Positions 35,650 to 45,774 of a stretch of DNA of 64,000 nt are shown piece after piece. This DNA comes from Microbulbifer variabilis. Its GTDB lineage: Bacteria; Pseudomonadota; Gammaproteobacteria; Pseudomonadales; Cellvibrionaceae. The stretch spans positions 434,001-498,000 of the forward strand of contig NZ_CP092418.1 in the NCBI RefSeq assembly GCF_023716485.1, written 5' to 3'. Under the pieces are notes generated by a model. That model made no database searches. It was not told where the DNA came from and worked only from the letters and a program-made list of their open reading frames with translations. Position 1 is the stretch's first letter. Every line of letters begins with the position of its first letter. The position numbers and the translations under genes were made by a program.

Positions 35650-36005
35650 ACACTATTTTTAATGATTTACTGATAGGATTGAGTGCCCTATTTGAAATTA
35701 CAACACTTCGACTAGTTGTTAAGAGTAGTCTTGATATAGATCTATTCATAATAGTTCAGGCTTCTAATCGCTCTCTACCAGTGGAGAGTATCATCCGCTG
35801 TAAAAGTTTTTATGGCCTTCTATGTTTCTTGGAGATTCTGGTAGTGATGGCGGATTAATAGTTTGATGTTTGAATTTAGTGGGCTCTAGAAAAGGTGTGA
35901 TATATCGTTAGTTACTTCAACGTTGGTAGTGCGTAAGTGGGTGCTTTTCCTAGACGCCTAGAAACCCAGTGAGTCAAACGAGAAGGGATTAATTGGGGAT
36001 TAAAA
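35650..36005. other. Gene-free stretch between the cytochrome gene and the tRNA
   Basis: No credible gene or clear terminator is present. TTTCCTAG/CTAGAAA near 35946-35966 forms only a weak hairpin. This is the segment directly downstream of the tRNA 3' end on the minus strand. Confidence 0.5.
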
Positions 36006-36082
36006 TGGTGGGCCCTCCGGGACTCGAACCCAGGACCTGCCGATTATGAGTCGGATGCTCTAACCAACTGAGCTAAGGGCCC
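36006..36082 (-). tRNA. tRNA with anticodon CAU, probably tRNA-Ile2 (ileX-like)
   Basis: A 77-nt cloverleaf with encoded CCA. The 7-bp acceptor stem GGGCCCT/AGGGCCC, D-arm AGCTCAGTTGGTTAGAGC, anticodon loop CTCATAA in a CCGA stem and T-loop GGTTCGAGTCC are all present. CAU could be elongator Met, initiator Met or Ile2 (CAU modified to lysidine). The G1-C72 pair excludes the initiator. The GGGCCCT acceptor and the place near rpoD (ileX follows rpoD-mug in E. coli) favour Ile2. A GCTTGC/GCAAGC hairpin lies in the leader. Confidence 0.85.
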
Positions 36083-36119
36083 ACACTTTGCTTGCGGGTA
36101 TCGTTGCAAGCGGTTGGGC

Positions 36120-36148
36120 AAAGTACAAGATTTTTCCTTTCAAATCAA
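36120..36148 (-). promoter_or_regulatory. Sigma-70 promoter of the tRNA gene
   Basis: On the minus strand TTGATT (36148-36143), a 17-bp spacer and TACTTT (36125-36120) lie 37 bases before the tRNA 5' end. Confidence 0.55.
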
Positions 36149-36340
36149 TGCCTTTGTGGCAGAAATTTCTTCTTGTCGTGTTTGCACAACAACGTCAATC
36201 TCAGTAGCTATTATTTGAGCGGTCTTTAAATTTTAACTTCCCAGCCTAGAAAGTAAGGGATGGATATCCCATTTTGAGCTTGTTGGTACGCCTGTTCAGT
36301 TTGTTGGTGTTAATTAGTACCATTGTTCAGGTTGTAGAAG

Positions 36341-36363
36341 GGGAGGCGTAGCCTCCCTTTTTT
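36341..36363 (+). terminator. Intrinsic terminator-like hairpin facing the plus strand
   Basis: A perfect 7-bp stem GGGAGGC/GCCTCCC with GTA loop is followed on the plus strand by six T. Read on the minus strand, as the dgkA 3' end, the tail is only CTTCT, so it would be weak there. No plus-strand gene lies just upstream, hence its client is unclear: a poor dgkA terminator or the end of an unseen plus-strand RNA. Confidence 0.6.
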
Positions 36364-36390
36364 ATAATTAACGATTTTCAAGTAGTGCGG

Positions 36391-36810
36391 TTAAATCGGC
36401 AACTTGGGAATCACAATACAACCCCAGACGATAAACCACATTAACAGGGCCACCGCTACTGCGGCAGAGCCGGTGTCTTTGGCAATCTTGGCCAGTGGGT
36501 GCTTCTCAGCTCCTATGCGGTCCACAGTGGCTTCAATAGCGCTATTGATAAGCTCCAAAGGCAATACCACCAGGCTAACTGCTATCAATACGGCGCGTTC
36601 AGCCGGGGTGTCTCCTACCCATAGGGCAAAAGGGACAAAGAAGATAGCGAGGATAACTTCAATACGAAAGGCTTCCTCATTACGCCAGGCGGCGCTGAGA
36701 CCTTCGCTTGAATATTTGGCGGCGGCAATCAGGCGGGCAATGCCTTTTTTGCCTGGCTTGTTGGCGACTTCTTCAGACTCTTCCGGTTTATTGGCGACTT
36801 CTTTTTGCAT
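36391..36810 (-). CDS. dgkA: Diacylglycerol kinase (DgkA)
   Basis: A 139-residue integral membrane kinase that phosphorylates diacylglycerol to recycle lipid head-group by-products. The core has SSEGLSAAWRNEEAFRIE with catalytic Glu, and the DgkA signature LPLELINSAIEATVDRIG (second Glu), with three TM helices. An extra N-terminal tail of ~22 residues contains a near repeat, VANKPEESEEVANKPGKKG, not found in the 120-residue E. coli enzyme; the ATG within the repeat would be absent, so the long form is taken. It lies downstream of rpoD on the same strand, after a terminator. Confidence 0.9.
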   Translation of the reverse strand: MQKEVANKPEESEEVANKPGKKGIARLIAAAKYSSEGLSAAWRNEEAFRIEVILAIFFVPFALWVGDTPAERAVLIAVSLVVLPLELINSAIEATVDRIGAEKHPLAKIAKDTGSAAVAVALLMWFIVWGCIVIPKLPI

Positions 36811-36863
36811 GCTGCTTTCCTGCCATCCGTAGACCCTTGCGGGCGGTCATGATTGTGTCACAT

Positions 36864-36891
36864 AAAAAAGCCCGGTCGAACCGGGCTTTTT
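36864..36891 (-). terminator. Intrinsic terminator after rpoD
   Basis: Stem GCCCGGT/ACCGGGC (36870-36876 and 36880-36886) with a 3-base loop is flanked by A6 on one side and T5 on the other. Read on the minus strand it follows the rpoD stop by about 10 bases and ends in T6. It is symmetrical and could also stop plus-strand transcription. Confidence 0.88.
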
Positions 36892-36900
36892 CGTGGGGGC

Positions 36901-38781
<1,881 letters not shown>

Positions 38782-38976
38782 GCACAACCCTGAATTCTGG
38801 GGATGAAAATACGGGACAAAGACGCGGGATTATAGCGTATATGCACTAGCAATAACCACTCTAGCTGTCAAGCAACGGCTCTGGGGTGAATTTTAGGGTG
38901 CTGAGGTTCCCGTTCCCGCCCGGCGGGGTGAGTGAATATAGTGTTGAGGCCGCAGTTTTCAAGGGGTTATTGCAGA

Positions 38977-40938
38977 TTAATTGTCTTTTCTGCGCCAGTT
39001 GGCCAATAAAGCCAGTTGTTCTTCCTGACTGAGCTGGGCACCGGCTTTTAACTGGGCCAAGAGATCGCGATTGCGCTGCTTGGTATCGGATTTTTCTAGG
39101 TGACGCAGACAGTCGTTAAATTCAGCCTGGGGATCGTATTCCAGGTTGCTATCGCCTTGGGCTAGGTGACGAACCCCGGAAACTAGGGGAGATATCGCCA
39201 GCTTAGCCAGAATATCGCTGGATTCGGCGCCGTGATGGGCGCGCCAGTGGCCGATCAATTGGCGAAAGTTAAGTTGTGGGCGGCTCTTGAAAAGCTCCAC
39301 CAGCTGGGCAAATAGCAGCAGGTCTGGGTTGTCGGCGCCGAGGAACTGTTGCAAGTCCTCAATCTGCGCGGCCAGCTCGGGGTGGTGGAGGATCAGCGCT
39401 ACCAGCATACGTTCAGGAGGTAGGCGATACTGGCCGGTACAGCGTGGGCTGTCCCCAAGTGTGGGGGAATATTCAGATTCGTCTTCGCGGGGCCAGGGTT
39501 CCGGCGGGGTGCGGTGTTGGAGTTCCTCATCCTGCTCGGTAGAGAGGGGTGCGCCGGTGACAGTTGGCTGTGCCTGTGCTTGCTGTAACTGGGTGTTCCG
39601 AGCCTTCTCCGCGTGAATCACCTCCTGCAGAGTGTCTTTGTCTAGTCCGGTACGCGAGGCCAGCTGCTGGAACATCAGTTGGCGATATACGCCTCCTGGC
39701 AGTAAATCCAGCAGTGGGGCGGCCAGCTTGGACAGGCGCGCGCGGCCGTCCATGGTCTGGAGGTTGATGTCTTCGCTGAGCAGGTCGAAGAGAAAGTCCT
39801 CCAGGGGGCGGGCCTGCTCTTCTATCAGTTGCTGGAAACGTTCTCCACCCAGTTGCCGCACCAGAGTGTCGGGGTCTTCGCCTTCCGGCAGCAACAAAAA
39901 GCGTAGGCTGCGGCCGTCCTGCATATGGGGCAGGGCAGATTCCAGTGCGCGGCGGGCGGCGGCGCGGCCGGCGCGGTCACCATCAAAACAGAATAGCAAT
40001 TCACTAGTATGGCGAAAGGCCAGCTGAATGTGCTCTTCGCCGCAGGCGGTGCCAAGGGTGGCGACGGCGTAGCGGATATCGAACTGCGCCAGGGCCACTA
40101 CATCCATATAGCCCTCCACCACGATCAAGCGCTCTAAGTTGCGATTGGCCTGGCGCGCCTCCCACAGGCCGTAGAGTTCACGGCTCTTGTGGAAAATCGG
40201 GGTTTCCGGGGAGTTGAGGTACTTGGGCTTTTCATCCCCCAGTACCCGGCCGCCAAAGGCGATGGTGCGGCCGCGCTGGTCGCGAATGGGGAAGATGATA
40301 CGGTTACGGAAGCGGTCGTAGTGGTGACGTCCGCCCGGTTTGCTGTTGCCGTCACTGTCCTGGCGACGAATGGCGAGTCCTGCTAGTTCAAGCTGGTCGG
40401 CTTTTTCGGGAGTGTCGGCCAGGGCGTTGAGCAGGTTGTCCCAGCCCGGTGGTGCCAAGCCGATGTCGAAATCTCGGGCGATTTCCCCGGATAATCCGCG
40501 ATTGCGCAAGTAGGCCACTGCGTTACCTGCCGCAGGGTGGTTGCGTAGTTGTTCTCGGTAGAATTCTGCAGCTTTATCCGTCAGTTGATAGAGGGATTGG
40601 CTTTCCCTCTGGCGCTTTTCCTGCCCGGGAGCCAATGCCTCTCTGGGTACTTCCAAGCCGCGGGTGGCTGCCAGTTTTTCCACGGCTTCGGGAAATGGCA
40701 GGCGATCGTATTCCATCAGGAAGCCGATTGCATTGCCGTTGGCGCCGCAGCCGAAGCAGTAGTAGAACTGCTTGTCTGGGCTCACGGTAAAAGAGGGGGT
40801 TTTTTCGTCGTGGAAGGGGCAGCAGGCGGAGTAGTTTTTTCCGGTCTTACGCAGTTTTACCCTACTGTCCACCAGCTCGACGATATCTGCGCGGGCGAGC
40901 AGGTCGTCGATAAAGTGCTGGGGGATCTTGCTGGGCAT
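38977..40938 (-). CDS. dnaG: DNA primase DnaG
   Basis: A 653-residue primase that makes RNA primers at replication forks. The N-terminal CHC2 zinc domain has CCPFHDEKTPSF, then YYCFGCGANGNAI. The catalytic core has FRNRIIFPIRDQRGRTIAFGGR and the TOPRIM motif LIVVEGYMDVVAL, then LLFCFDGDRAGRAAARRAL. A C-terminal helical DnaB-binding domain is preceded by a Gln/Glu/Pro-rich linker (~440-500). ATG 40938 begins the family-typical MPSKIPQHFIDDLL. The gene lies 24 bp after yqeY on the same strand. Confidence 0.96.
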   Translation of the reverse strand: MPSKIPQHFIDDLLARADIVELVDSRVKLRKTGKNYSACCPFHDEKTPSFTVSPDKQFYYCFGCGANGNAIGFLMEYDRLPFPEAVEKLAATRGLEVPREALAPGQEKRQRESQSLYQLTDKAAEFYREQLRNHPAAGNAVAYLRNRGLSGEIARDFDIGLAPPGWDNLLNALADTPEKADQLELAGLAIRRQDSDGNSKPGGRHHYDRFRNRIIFPIRDQRGRTIAFGGRVLGDEKPKYLNSPETPIFHKSRELYGLWEARQANRNLERLIVVEGYMDVVALAQFDIRYAVATLGTACGEEHIQLAFRHTSELLFCFDGDRAGRAAARRALESALPHMQDGRSLRFLLLPEGEDPDTLVRQLGGERFQQLIEEQARPLEDFLFDLLSEDINLQTMDGRARLSKLAAPLLDLLPGGVYRQLMFQQLASRTGLDKDTLQEVIHAEKARNTQLQQAQAQPTVTGAPLSTEQDEELQHRTPPEPWPREDESEYSPTLGDSPRCTGQYRLPPERMLVALILHHPELAAQIEDLQQFLGADNPDLLLFAQLVELFKSRPQLNFRQLIGHWRAHHGAESSDILAKLAISPLVSGVRHLAQGDSNLEYDPQAEFNDCLRHLEKSDTKQRNRDLLAQLKAGAQLSQEEQLALLANWRRKDN

Positions 40939-40962
40939 ACTTTTCTGCAATCCGGCTGGGCG

Positions 40963-41409
40963 TTAGGCCAGTCGGGCCTTAACCAATTTGCTGACTGCGC
41001 CCATATCTGCACGGCCTTGAACCTGAGGCTTCACCTGGGCAATCACTTTACCCATGTCGGCCATGCCGCTGGCCCCGGTGCTCTGCACGGCGGAAGCGAC
41101 AATTTCGCTAATCTCCTCTTCGGTCAACTGCTTGGGCAGGAACTCTTGGATGACTTCGATCTCCGCCTGTTCCACTGCAGCCAGCTCGGCGCGGCCGGCC
41201 TTTTCATACTGGGTGATGGAGTCGCGGCGCTGTTTGGTCATCTTGTCCAGCAGAGCGAGGATACGCGCGTCATCCAGATCGATGCGCTCATCCACTTCAA
41301 CTCGTTTGATCTCAGCATTGATTAAACGCAGGGTGGCAAGACGCTCTTTGTCGCGTGCTTTCATTGCGTCTTTGGTCGCTTGAGTCAGGGTGTCCTTGAG
41401 AGTGCTCAT
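40963..41409 (-). CDS. yqeY: GatB/YqeY domain protein
   Basis: A 148-residue YqeY-family protein, MSTLKDTLTQATKDAMKARD then RLATLRLINAEIKRVEVDER, VEQAEIEVIQEFLPKQLTEEE, and a C-terminal helical domain with GMADMGKVIAQVKPQVQGRADM. It resembles the tail domain of the GatB amidotransferase subunit, which binds tRNA; the stand-alone protein has no settled role. It sits between rpsU and dnaG, as in many Gammaproteobacteria. Confidence 0.9.
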   Translation of the reverse strand: MSTLKDTLTQATKDAMKARDKERLATLRLINAEIKRVEVDERIDLDDARILALLDKMTKQRRDSITQYEKAGRAELAAVEQAEIEVIQEFLPKQLTEEEISEIVASAVQSTGASGMADMGKVIAQVKPQVQGRADMGAVSKLVKARLA

Positions 41410-41504
41410 AGTGAGTGTTCCGGGATTGGCATTGATTGTGGTTTATTGGGTTGAGCGCTAAGGATAGCGCGTCCGCCGAGCATGGAGAATGCGGTTGGCA
41501 GAAC

Positions 41505-41539
41505 GAAAAACGGCGCGCGAGTAGGGCTCGCACGCCGTT
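41505..41539 (-). terminator. Terminator/attenuator between rpsU and yqeY
   Basis: A 13-bp stem, AACGGCGTGCGAG/CTCGCGCGCCGTT on the minus strand (41539-41527 and 41521-41509, one G-T pair), has a 5-base loop and is followed by T3 and CG. It ends the rpsU message or cuts read-through into dnaG-rpoD, as the known terminator between rpsU and dnaG does in E. coli. Confidence 0.82.
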
Positions 41540-41610
41540 CTTTATAGCTCCGCTACGGGCTAAGCCCGTCCGGCCGCCTCGCTGCGACAGGCTTATTCAG
41601 CCTGCGGCTC

Positions 41611-41826
41611 TTAGTAGAGACGCTGAAACTTGCGGTTTTCGCGCTGAAGCTTTTTAGCGTGACGCTTAACAGCGGCAGCAGCTTTGCGCTTACGAACAGC
41701 AGTGGGCTTCTCGTAGAACTCGCGACGACGTACTTCAGACAGTACGCCTGCTTTTTCACAGGAGCGCTTGAAGCGGCGCAGAGCGATATCGAAAGGTTCG
41801 TTGTCTTTGATTCGTACAGAGGGCAT
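41611..41826 (-). CDS. rpsU: 30S ribosomal protein S21
   Basis: A 71-residue basic protein, [20 protein letters not shown] then [20 protein letters not shown] and a Lys/Arg/Ala-rich tail. It is a small-subunit component needed for natural-mRNA initiation. ATG 41826 has AGGT upstream; the longer frame to 41886 is non-family. It is the first gene of the macromolecular synthesis block and has its own sigma-70 promoter at 41916-41944. Confidence 0.97.
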   Translation of the reverse strand: MPSVRIKDNEPFDIALRRFKRSCEKAGVLSEVRRREFYEKPTAVRKRKAAAAVKRHAKKLQRENRKFQRLY

Positions 41827-41915
41827 TAGGATACCTGTTAAAATTCGTTTCTCTCGGCCATTCCGGCAATGCTCTCGCAGTTGCATCCGGTGGCCGGTTC
41901 ACAGCGAGGGCGCAA

Positions 41916-41944
41916 ATTCTAAACACTCCTATACGGGATCGCAA
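41916..41944 (-). promoter_or_regulatory. Sigma-70 promoter of rpsU
   Basis: On the minus strand TTGCGA (41944-41939), a 17-bp spacer and TAGAAT (41921-41916) give a predicted start near 41909, about 83 bases before the rpsU ATG. It lies in the divergent region with tsaD. Confidence 0.7.
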
Positions 41945-41999
41945 CCCCATTTTCCAGTATGATAACCGCCCCTCGAAGTAGTCACGAGAATGAAATCAA

Positions 42000-43034
42000 G
42001 TGCGCGTCCTCGGTATAGAAACTTCCTGCGATGAAACTGGCGTCGCTATCTACGATTCTGAGTCCGGTCTGCTCGGCCATGCTCTATTTAGTCAGGTTGA
42101 CCTGCACGCCGATTACGGCGGTGTAGTCCCTGAACTGGCAAGCCGCGACCATGTGCGCAAGCTGTTGCCGTTGGTACGGCAGGTAATGGCGAAGACCAAT
42201 ACCAAGCCTTCCGATTTGGCGGGTGTAGCTTATACCGCCGGTCCAGGCTTGGTTGGCGCCCTGATGGTGGGCGCCTGTGCCGGCCGCGCCCTGGCATATG
42301 GCTGGGGGGTGCCCGCTGTGGCGGTGCATCATATGGAGGGGCATTTATTAGCTCCGATGCTGGAGGACAATCCACCGGCTTTTCCTTTTGTGGCCTTGCT
42401 GGTCTCTGGTGGTCATACCCAATTAGTAGAAGTGCGCGGTCTTGGCGACTACGAACTGATGGGGGAATCCTTGGACGATGCCGCTGGCGAAGCTTTTGAC
42501 AAGGCGGCCAAGATGCTCGATCTGGACTACCCCGGTGGTCCGCGATTGGCAGCCTTGGCTGAGAAAGGTGATCCCAAACGCTTTACATTCCCTCGCCCTA
42601 TGACTGATCGACCGGGGCTGGATTTCAGCTTTTCGGGCTTAAAAACCTTCACCCTGACCACTGTGCGTCAGCACGCCCTCGAAGATGGTCTGCCGGATGA
42701 ACAGACCTGTGCGGATATTGCGGCAGCCTTCCAAGAGGCGGTCGTGGATACTCTAGTGATTAAATGTCGTCGTGCAATTAAAGCCTCTGGTTATAAAACT
42801 CTGGTCATTGCCGGTGGGGTTTCCGCGAATAAATTGTTGCGTGAACGTTTGGAAATGAGCCTGCGCAAGGATAGTGCCAGCGTCTACTACCCCCGTCATG
42901 AGTTTTGCACCGATAACGGCGCTATGATCGCCTATGCCGGTAGTTTGCGTTTGCAAGCCGGAGAACAGACGAGCCTTGCAGTTGATGTGCGTCCACGTTG
43001 GCCAATGACAGAATTGCCCAAGACCGAACTTTAA
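42000..43034 (+). CDS. tsaD: tRNA N6-adenosine threonylcarbamoyltransferase subunit TsaD
   Basis: A 344-residue ASKHA-fold protein that transfers the threonylcarbamoyl group to A37 of ANN-decoding tRNAs, with TsaB, TsaE and TsaC. The N-terminal [19 protein letters not shown] is followed by the iron/zinc-binding HMEGH motif, [30 protein letters not shown] and the C-terminal NGAMIAYAG. The GTG start at 42000 is fixed by the family N-terminus. It is divergent from rpsU, as in other Gammaproteobacteria. The plsY gene often found next to folB is not here. Confidence 0.96.
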   Translation: MRVLGIETSCDETGVAIYDSESGLLGHALFSQVDLHADYGGVVPELASRDHVRKLLPLVRQVMAKTNTKPSDLAGVAYTAGPGLVGALMVGACAGRALAYGWGVPAVAVHHMEGHLLAPMLEDNPPAFPFVALLVSGGHTQLVEVRGLGDYELMGESLDDAAGEAFDKAAKMLDLDYPGGPRLAALAEKGDPKRFTFPRPMTDRPGLDFSFSGLKTFTLTTVRQHALEDGLPDEQTCADIAAAFQEAVVDTLVIKCRRAIKASGYKTLVIAGGVSANKLLRERLEMSLRKDSASVYYPRHEFCTDNGAMIAYAGSLRLQAGEQTSLAVDVRPRWPMTELPKTEL

Positions 43035-43079
43035 GAAATCCCAGGGGCATCCTGGCAGTAAAAAGAAAAGAGCCGATAA

Positions 43080-43469
43080 ATGGATATTGTTTATATACGG
43101 GATTTAAAGGTGAATACCATTATCGGTATTTACGAGTGGGAGCGTGAAGTACGCCAGACTGTCAGCCTTGATATAGAAATGGCTTTCGATATCAGCGAGG
43201 CGGCGCTTACAGACAATATCGAGCACACACTGAATTATAAGGCGGTGGCCAAGCGCTTGATCGCTTTTATTGAAAGCAGCGAGTTCCTGCTGGTGGAAAC
43301 TATGGCGGAACAGGCTGCGGCAATTGTCAGGGAAGAGTTTTCCGTAAGCTGGCTGCGACTGCGTTTGTCTAAGCCGGGTGCGGTCCGAGGGTCCAGGGAT
43401 GTGGGTGTCATTATTGAGCGTGGCGAAAGGCCAGCAAAAGGTGCAGCAGCGATGTCTGCGGGAGTGTAA
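43080..43469 (+). CDS. folB: Dihydroneopterin aldolase
   Basis: A 129-residue folate enzyme that makes 6-hydroxymethyl-dihydropterin and glycolaldehyde. Family marks: MDIVYIRDLKVNTIIGIYEW at the start, the active-site Glu22-type residue in WEREVRQTV, LNYKAVAKRLIAFIES and LLVETMAEQAAAIV, ending in LRLSKPGAVRGSRDVGVIIER. The ~11-residue C-terminal tail is extra. folK starts 2 bases after its stop, so the two act in one operon. Confidence 0.93.
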   Translation: MDIVYIRDLKVNTIIGIYEWEREVRQTVSLDIEMAFDISEAALTDNIEHTLNYKAVAKRLIAFIESSEFLLVETMAEQAAAIVREEFSVSWLRLRLSKPGAVRGSRDVGVIIERGERPAKGAAAMSAGV

Positions 43470-43471
43470 AC

Positions 43472-43963
43472 GTGGCTCAGGTGTATCTCAGCCTCGGCAG
43501 TAATATCAATCGCGCGCAATATATCCGCGCAGCGCTGAATGCCCTTGCAGGACAGTTTGGCGACTTGGAGGTGTCCCAGGTTTTCGAGAGCGAAGCGGTG
43601 GGATTTCCTGGGGATAATTTTTACAACCTGGTGGTGGGACTACAAACTGACCTGCCGGTAGGGCAGCTGGCCCTGTGTCTGCGTGGTATCGAAGATGCCA
43701 ACGGCCGCCTGCGCTCCGGACCTAAATTCAGTGCGCGCACCCTAGATATTGATATTCTTACCTATGATCAGCTGACTGGGACTGTCGACGGGGTAAAATT
43801 GCCTCGAGGTGAGATTGTAAAAAATGCCTTTGTTTTACAGCCTCTGGCAGAGATTGCTCCGGAAGTACTGCACCCAATTGAGCAGAAAACTTACCGTCAG
43901 CTGTGGAATGAGTACGATCAGGCTTCACAAAAATTGTGGCCGGTAGAATTTATTTGGCCGTGA
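43472..43963 (+). CDS. folK: 2-amino-4-hydroxy-6-hydroxymethyldihydropteridine pyrophosphokinase
   Basis: A 163-residue enzyme that pyrophosphorylates the folB product with ATP. It starts VYLSLGSNINRAQYIRAAL and has GFPGDNFYNLVVGLQT, the HPPK signature with RSGPKFSARTLDIDILTYD, and LPRGEIVKNAFVLQPLAEIA. The GTG start lies immediately after folB. A bidirectional terminator follows. Confidence 0.93.
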   Translation: MAQVYLSLGSNINRAQYIRAALNALAGQFGDLEVSQVFESEAVGFPGDNFYNLVVGLQTDLPVGQLALCLRGIEDANGRLRSGPKFSARTLDIDILTYDQLTGTVDGVKLPRGEIVKNAFVLQPLAEIAPEVLHPIEQKTYRQLWNEYDQASQKLWPVEFIWP

Positions 43964-43993
43964 TTCCAATAATTATTAAAAAATATAGATAGA

Positions 43994-44020
43994 AAAGCAG
44001 CCCTTTAAGGCTGCTTTTTT
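43994..44020. terminator. Bidirectional intrinsic terminator between folK and the OYE-type gene
   Basis: The 9-bp stem AAAGCAGCC/GGCTGCTTT with loop CTTTAA is followed by T6 on the plus strand. The A-run in front gives a T-run on the minus strand, so it serves both convergent genes. Confidence 0.88.
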
Positions 44021-44031
44021 GTCAGTAAAAA

Positions 44032-45144
44032 TTAACTCAGGCTCATTAGCGCCTCTTTGGTAAACGGCGTGATTTCCTCCGCGCGATCTTCACGTACCTT
44101 GGCGAACCAGTGTGAGTCTTGTAATAGTGCGCGGCCAACGGCAATCAGGTCGAACTCCTGGTTGTCCATACGGCGAGTTAGTTCGCCTAAATCGGTAGGA
44201 TTGGCAGTGCCGCCCATGCCCTGGTTATTGCCGCCGATAAAATCATCGTCAAGGCCGACGCTGCCGACAGAAATTACTGGTTTTCCAGTCAACTCCTTGG
44301 TCCAGCCTGCCAGGTTGAGATCAGAACCCTCAAATTCTGGCACCCAGAAGCGTCTTGTAGAGGAGTGGAAAATATCAACGCCGGCTTCAACTAGCGGAGT
44401 CAGGAAGCGTTTCAGTTCTTCCGGGTTTTGCGCCAACTTGGCTTCGTAATCCTGCTGCTTCCATTGGGAGTAGCGCAGCACTATGGCGAAATCTTCGCCT
44501 ACGGCCTCACGTACCGCTTTGATAATTTCCACTGCAAAGCGGGTGCGATTTTCGATGGAGCCACCGTACTCGTCATCGCGTTGGTTGGTACCTTCCCAGA
44601 AAAACTGGTCGATCAGGTAGCCGTGGGCGCCGTGAATCTCTACGCCGTCAAACCCAATTTCCTTGGCTGCTTTCGCCGCGTCTGCAAAAGCTTGTACAAC
44701 TTCCCGAATGTCCTCTTTGCTCATCGCCTGGCCATTGGGCTTGCCGGGTTTGAACAGGCCTGAGGGGGAGTAGCCGGGCACTGATTTATCCGGGCCTATG
44801 CCCTCTTTGCGCACGGAGCCTACGTGCCACAACTGCGGGATAATCTGGCCACCGGCAGCGTGTACTTCGTCTACCACTTTTTTCCAGCCGGCGAGAGCGG
44901 CTTCACCGTAGATTGCCGGTACATTCTCGTAGCCGTTGGCGGCCTTATGATTAACAAAGGTGCCTTCGGTAATAATCAGCCCTACTTCACCTTCAGCTCG
45001 GCGGCGGTAATAGCCGGCCACCTGGTCGTTGGCGGCATAGCCCGGTGACATAGTGCGGGTCATGGGGGCCATAGCGACCCGGTTGCGCAGCTTTAGGGAC
45101 TTATGCTCGAAAGGACGCAGTAGGTTGTCCAGGGAACCACTCAT
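44032..45144 (-). CDS. Old Yellow Enzyme-family NADH:flavin oxidoreductase
   Basis: A 370-residue FMN TIM-barrel ene-reductase. LLRPFEHKSLKLRNRVAMAP and MTRTMSPGYAAND are at the start, then PQLWHVGS, DGVEIHGAHGYLIDQFFWEG (substrate-binding His/His-Asn type) and the C-terminal LIAVGRALLQDSHWF. OYEs reduce activated C=C bonds and nitro compounds; the native substrate is unknown. ATG 45144 has AGGAGAG upstream and is preferred to the frame opening at 45174. An HxlR-type regulator gene is divergent, 148 bp away, a common arrangement for inducible OYEs. Confidence 0.9.
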   Translation of the reverse strand: MSGSLDNLLRPFEHKSLKLRNRVAMAPMTRTMSPGYAANDQVAGYYRRRAEGEVGLIITEGTFVNHKAANGYENVPAIYGEAALAGWKKVVDEVHAAGGQIIPQLWHVGSVRKEGIGPDKSVPGYSPSGLFKPGKPNGQAMSKEDIREVVQAFADAAKAAKEIGFDGVEIHGAHGYLIDQFFWEGTNQRDDEYGGSIENRTRFAVEIIKAVREAVGEDFAIVLRYSQWKQQDYEAKLAQNPEELKRFLTPLVEAGVDIFHSSTRRFWVPEFEGSDLNLAGWTKELTGKPVISVGSVGLDDDFIGGNNQGMGGTANPTDLGELTRRMDNQEFDLIAVGRALLQDSHWFAKVREDRAEEITPFTKEALMSLS

Positions 45145-45280
45145 ATTTCTCTCCTGAATGTCTCGATTCAACACTGGGACTCACTGGTCCCACTAGGTCA
45201 CAATTAAAACGGTTGCGTTATAAGACCTTATTTCGAGGCTGAGTTCAATATCTGGTTTCGTATTGCAACTCTTTTACCGG

Positions 45281-45293
45281 TATACTAGGGGTA
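45281..45293 (+). promoter_or_regulatory. TATACT -10 box abutting the HxlR start codon
   Basis: TATACT at 45281-45286 lies so that the expected transcription start (7 bases on) is the A of ATG 45293. The AGGGG between box and ATG is too close to serve as a normal ribosome site. No good -35 stands at 17 bp, so the site is tentative. Confidence 0.4.
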
Positions 45294-45754
45294 TGTCACG
45301 TAAACGCTTTGATGATCTCGACTGTTCTCTGGCCTGTGCCCTGAATGAAGTGGGGGACTGGTGGTCCCTGCTGATAATTAAGCAGGCGATGCTGGGTACC
45401 CGCCGTTTTGTAGATTTCCAGCGCAATCTGGGAATCGCCAAGAATATCCTGGTGGACCGCCTGTCTCGCCTGGTGGAAAACGAGGTGCTGGTGCGCTTTG
45501 ATGCGGGTGAGCACGGTACTCGCTACGAGTACCGCTTAACGGAAAAAGGCCGGGATCTGTTTACGGTGGTAATCGCCCTGCGCCAATGGAATCTGCGCTG
45601 GAACGGCAATAAAGATGGGATGCACCTGGTCGATAAAAACAGTGGTGAGCCTATCTCCGAAGTGGCTGTACAGAATGCCCAGGGGCAAAAACTCAGTATT
45701 CGCGATGTATTATTTGTGGATGAAAATGGCCAGCCCCTAGAGCAGGCTGGCTAG
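45293..45754 (+). CDS. HxlR-family transcriptional regulator
   Basis: A 153-residue winged-helix regulator with DCSLACALNEVGDWWSLLII (HxlR entry), LGIAKNILVDRLSRLVENEV (recognition helix region) and GTRYEYRLTEKGRDLFTVVI. HxlR proteins sense reactive electrophiles or redox changes, often by a Cys near the N-terminus; here Cys residues are in LDCSLACAL. It is divergent from the OYE gene and likely controls it and itself. A longer in-frame start (45263) seems less likely. Confidence 0.87.
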   Translation: MSRKRFDDLDCSLACALNEVGDWWSLLIIKQAMLGTRRFVDFQRNLGIAKNILVDRLSRLVENEVLVRFDAGEHGTRYEYRLTEKGRDLFTVVIALRQWNLRWNGNKDGMHLVDKNSGEPISEVAVQNAQGQKLSIRDVLFVDENGQPLEQAG

Positions 45755-45774
45755 CTGGCTTTTGAGGGACTCTA

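Larger units (their letters stand above)
36083..36390. other. Gene-free stretch between tRNA and dgkA
   Basis: It contains the tRNA promoter, the leader hairpin (36090-36111) and the GC-rich hairpin with plus-strand T-run at 36341-36363. No protein gene is visible. No convincing plus-strand promoter was found for a transcript ending at that hairpin. Confidence 0.5.

Noticed and set aside
25615..36082. A duplicated tRNA 3' end marking an integrated island
   Set aside because: I searched by eye for the GGTTCGAGTCCCGGAGGGCC segment or its complement in the AT-rich block and found no second copy, and there is no integrase gene.
40549..41325. A 258-codon plus-strand frame opposite dnaG and yqeY
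   Set aside because: It spans two conserved genes on the other strand and has no plausible domain or ribosome site.
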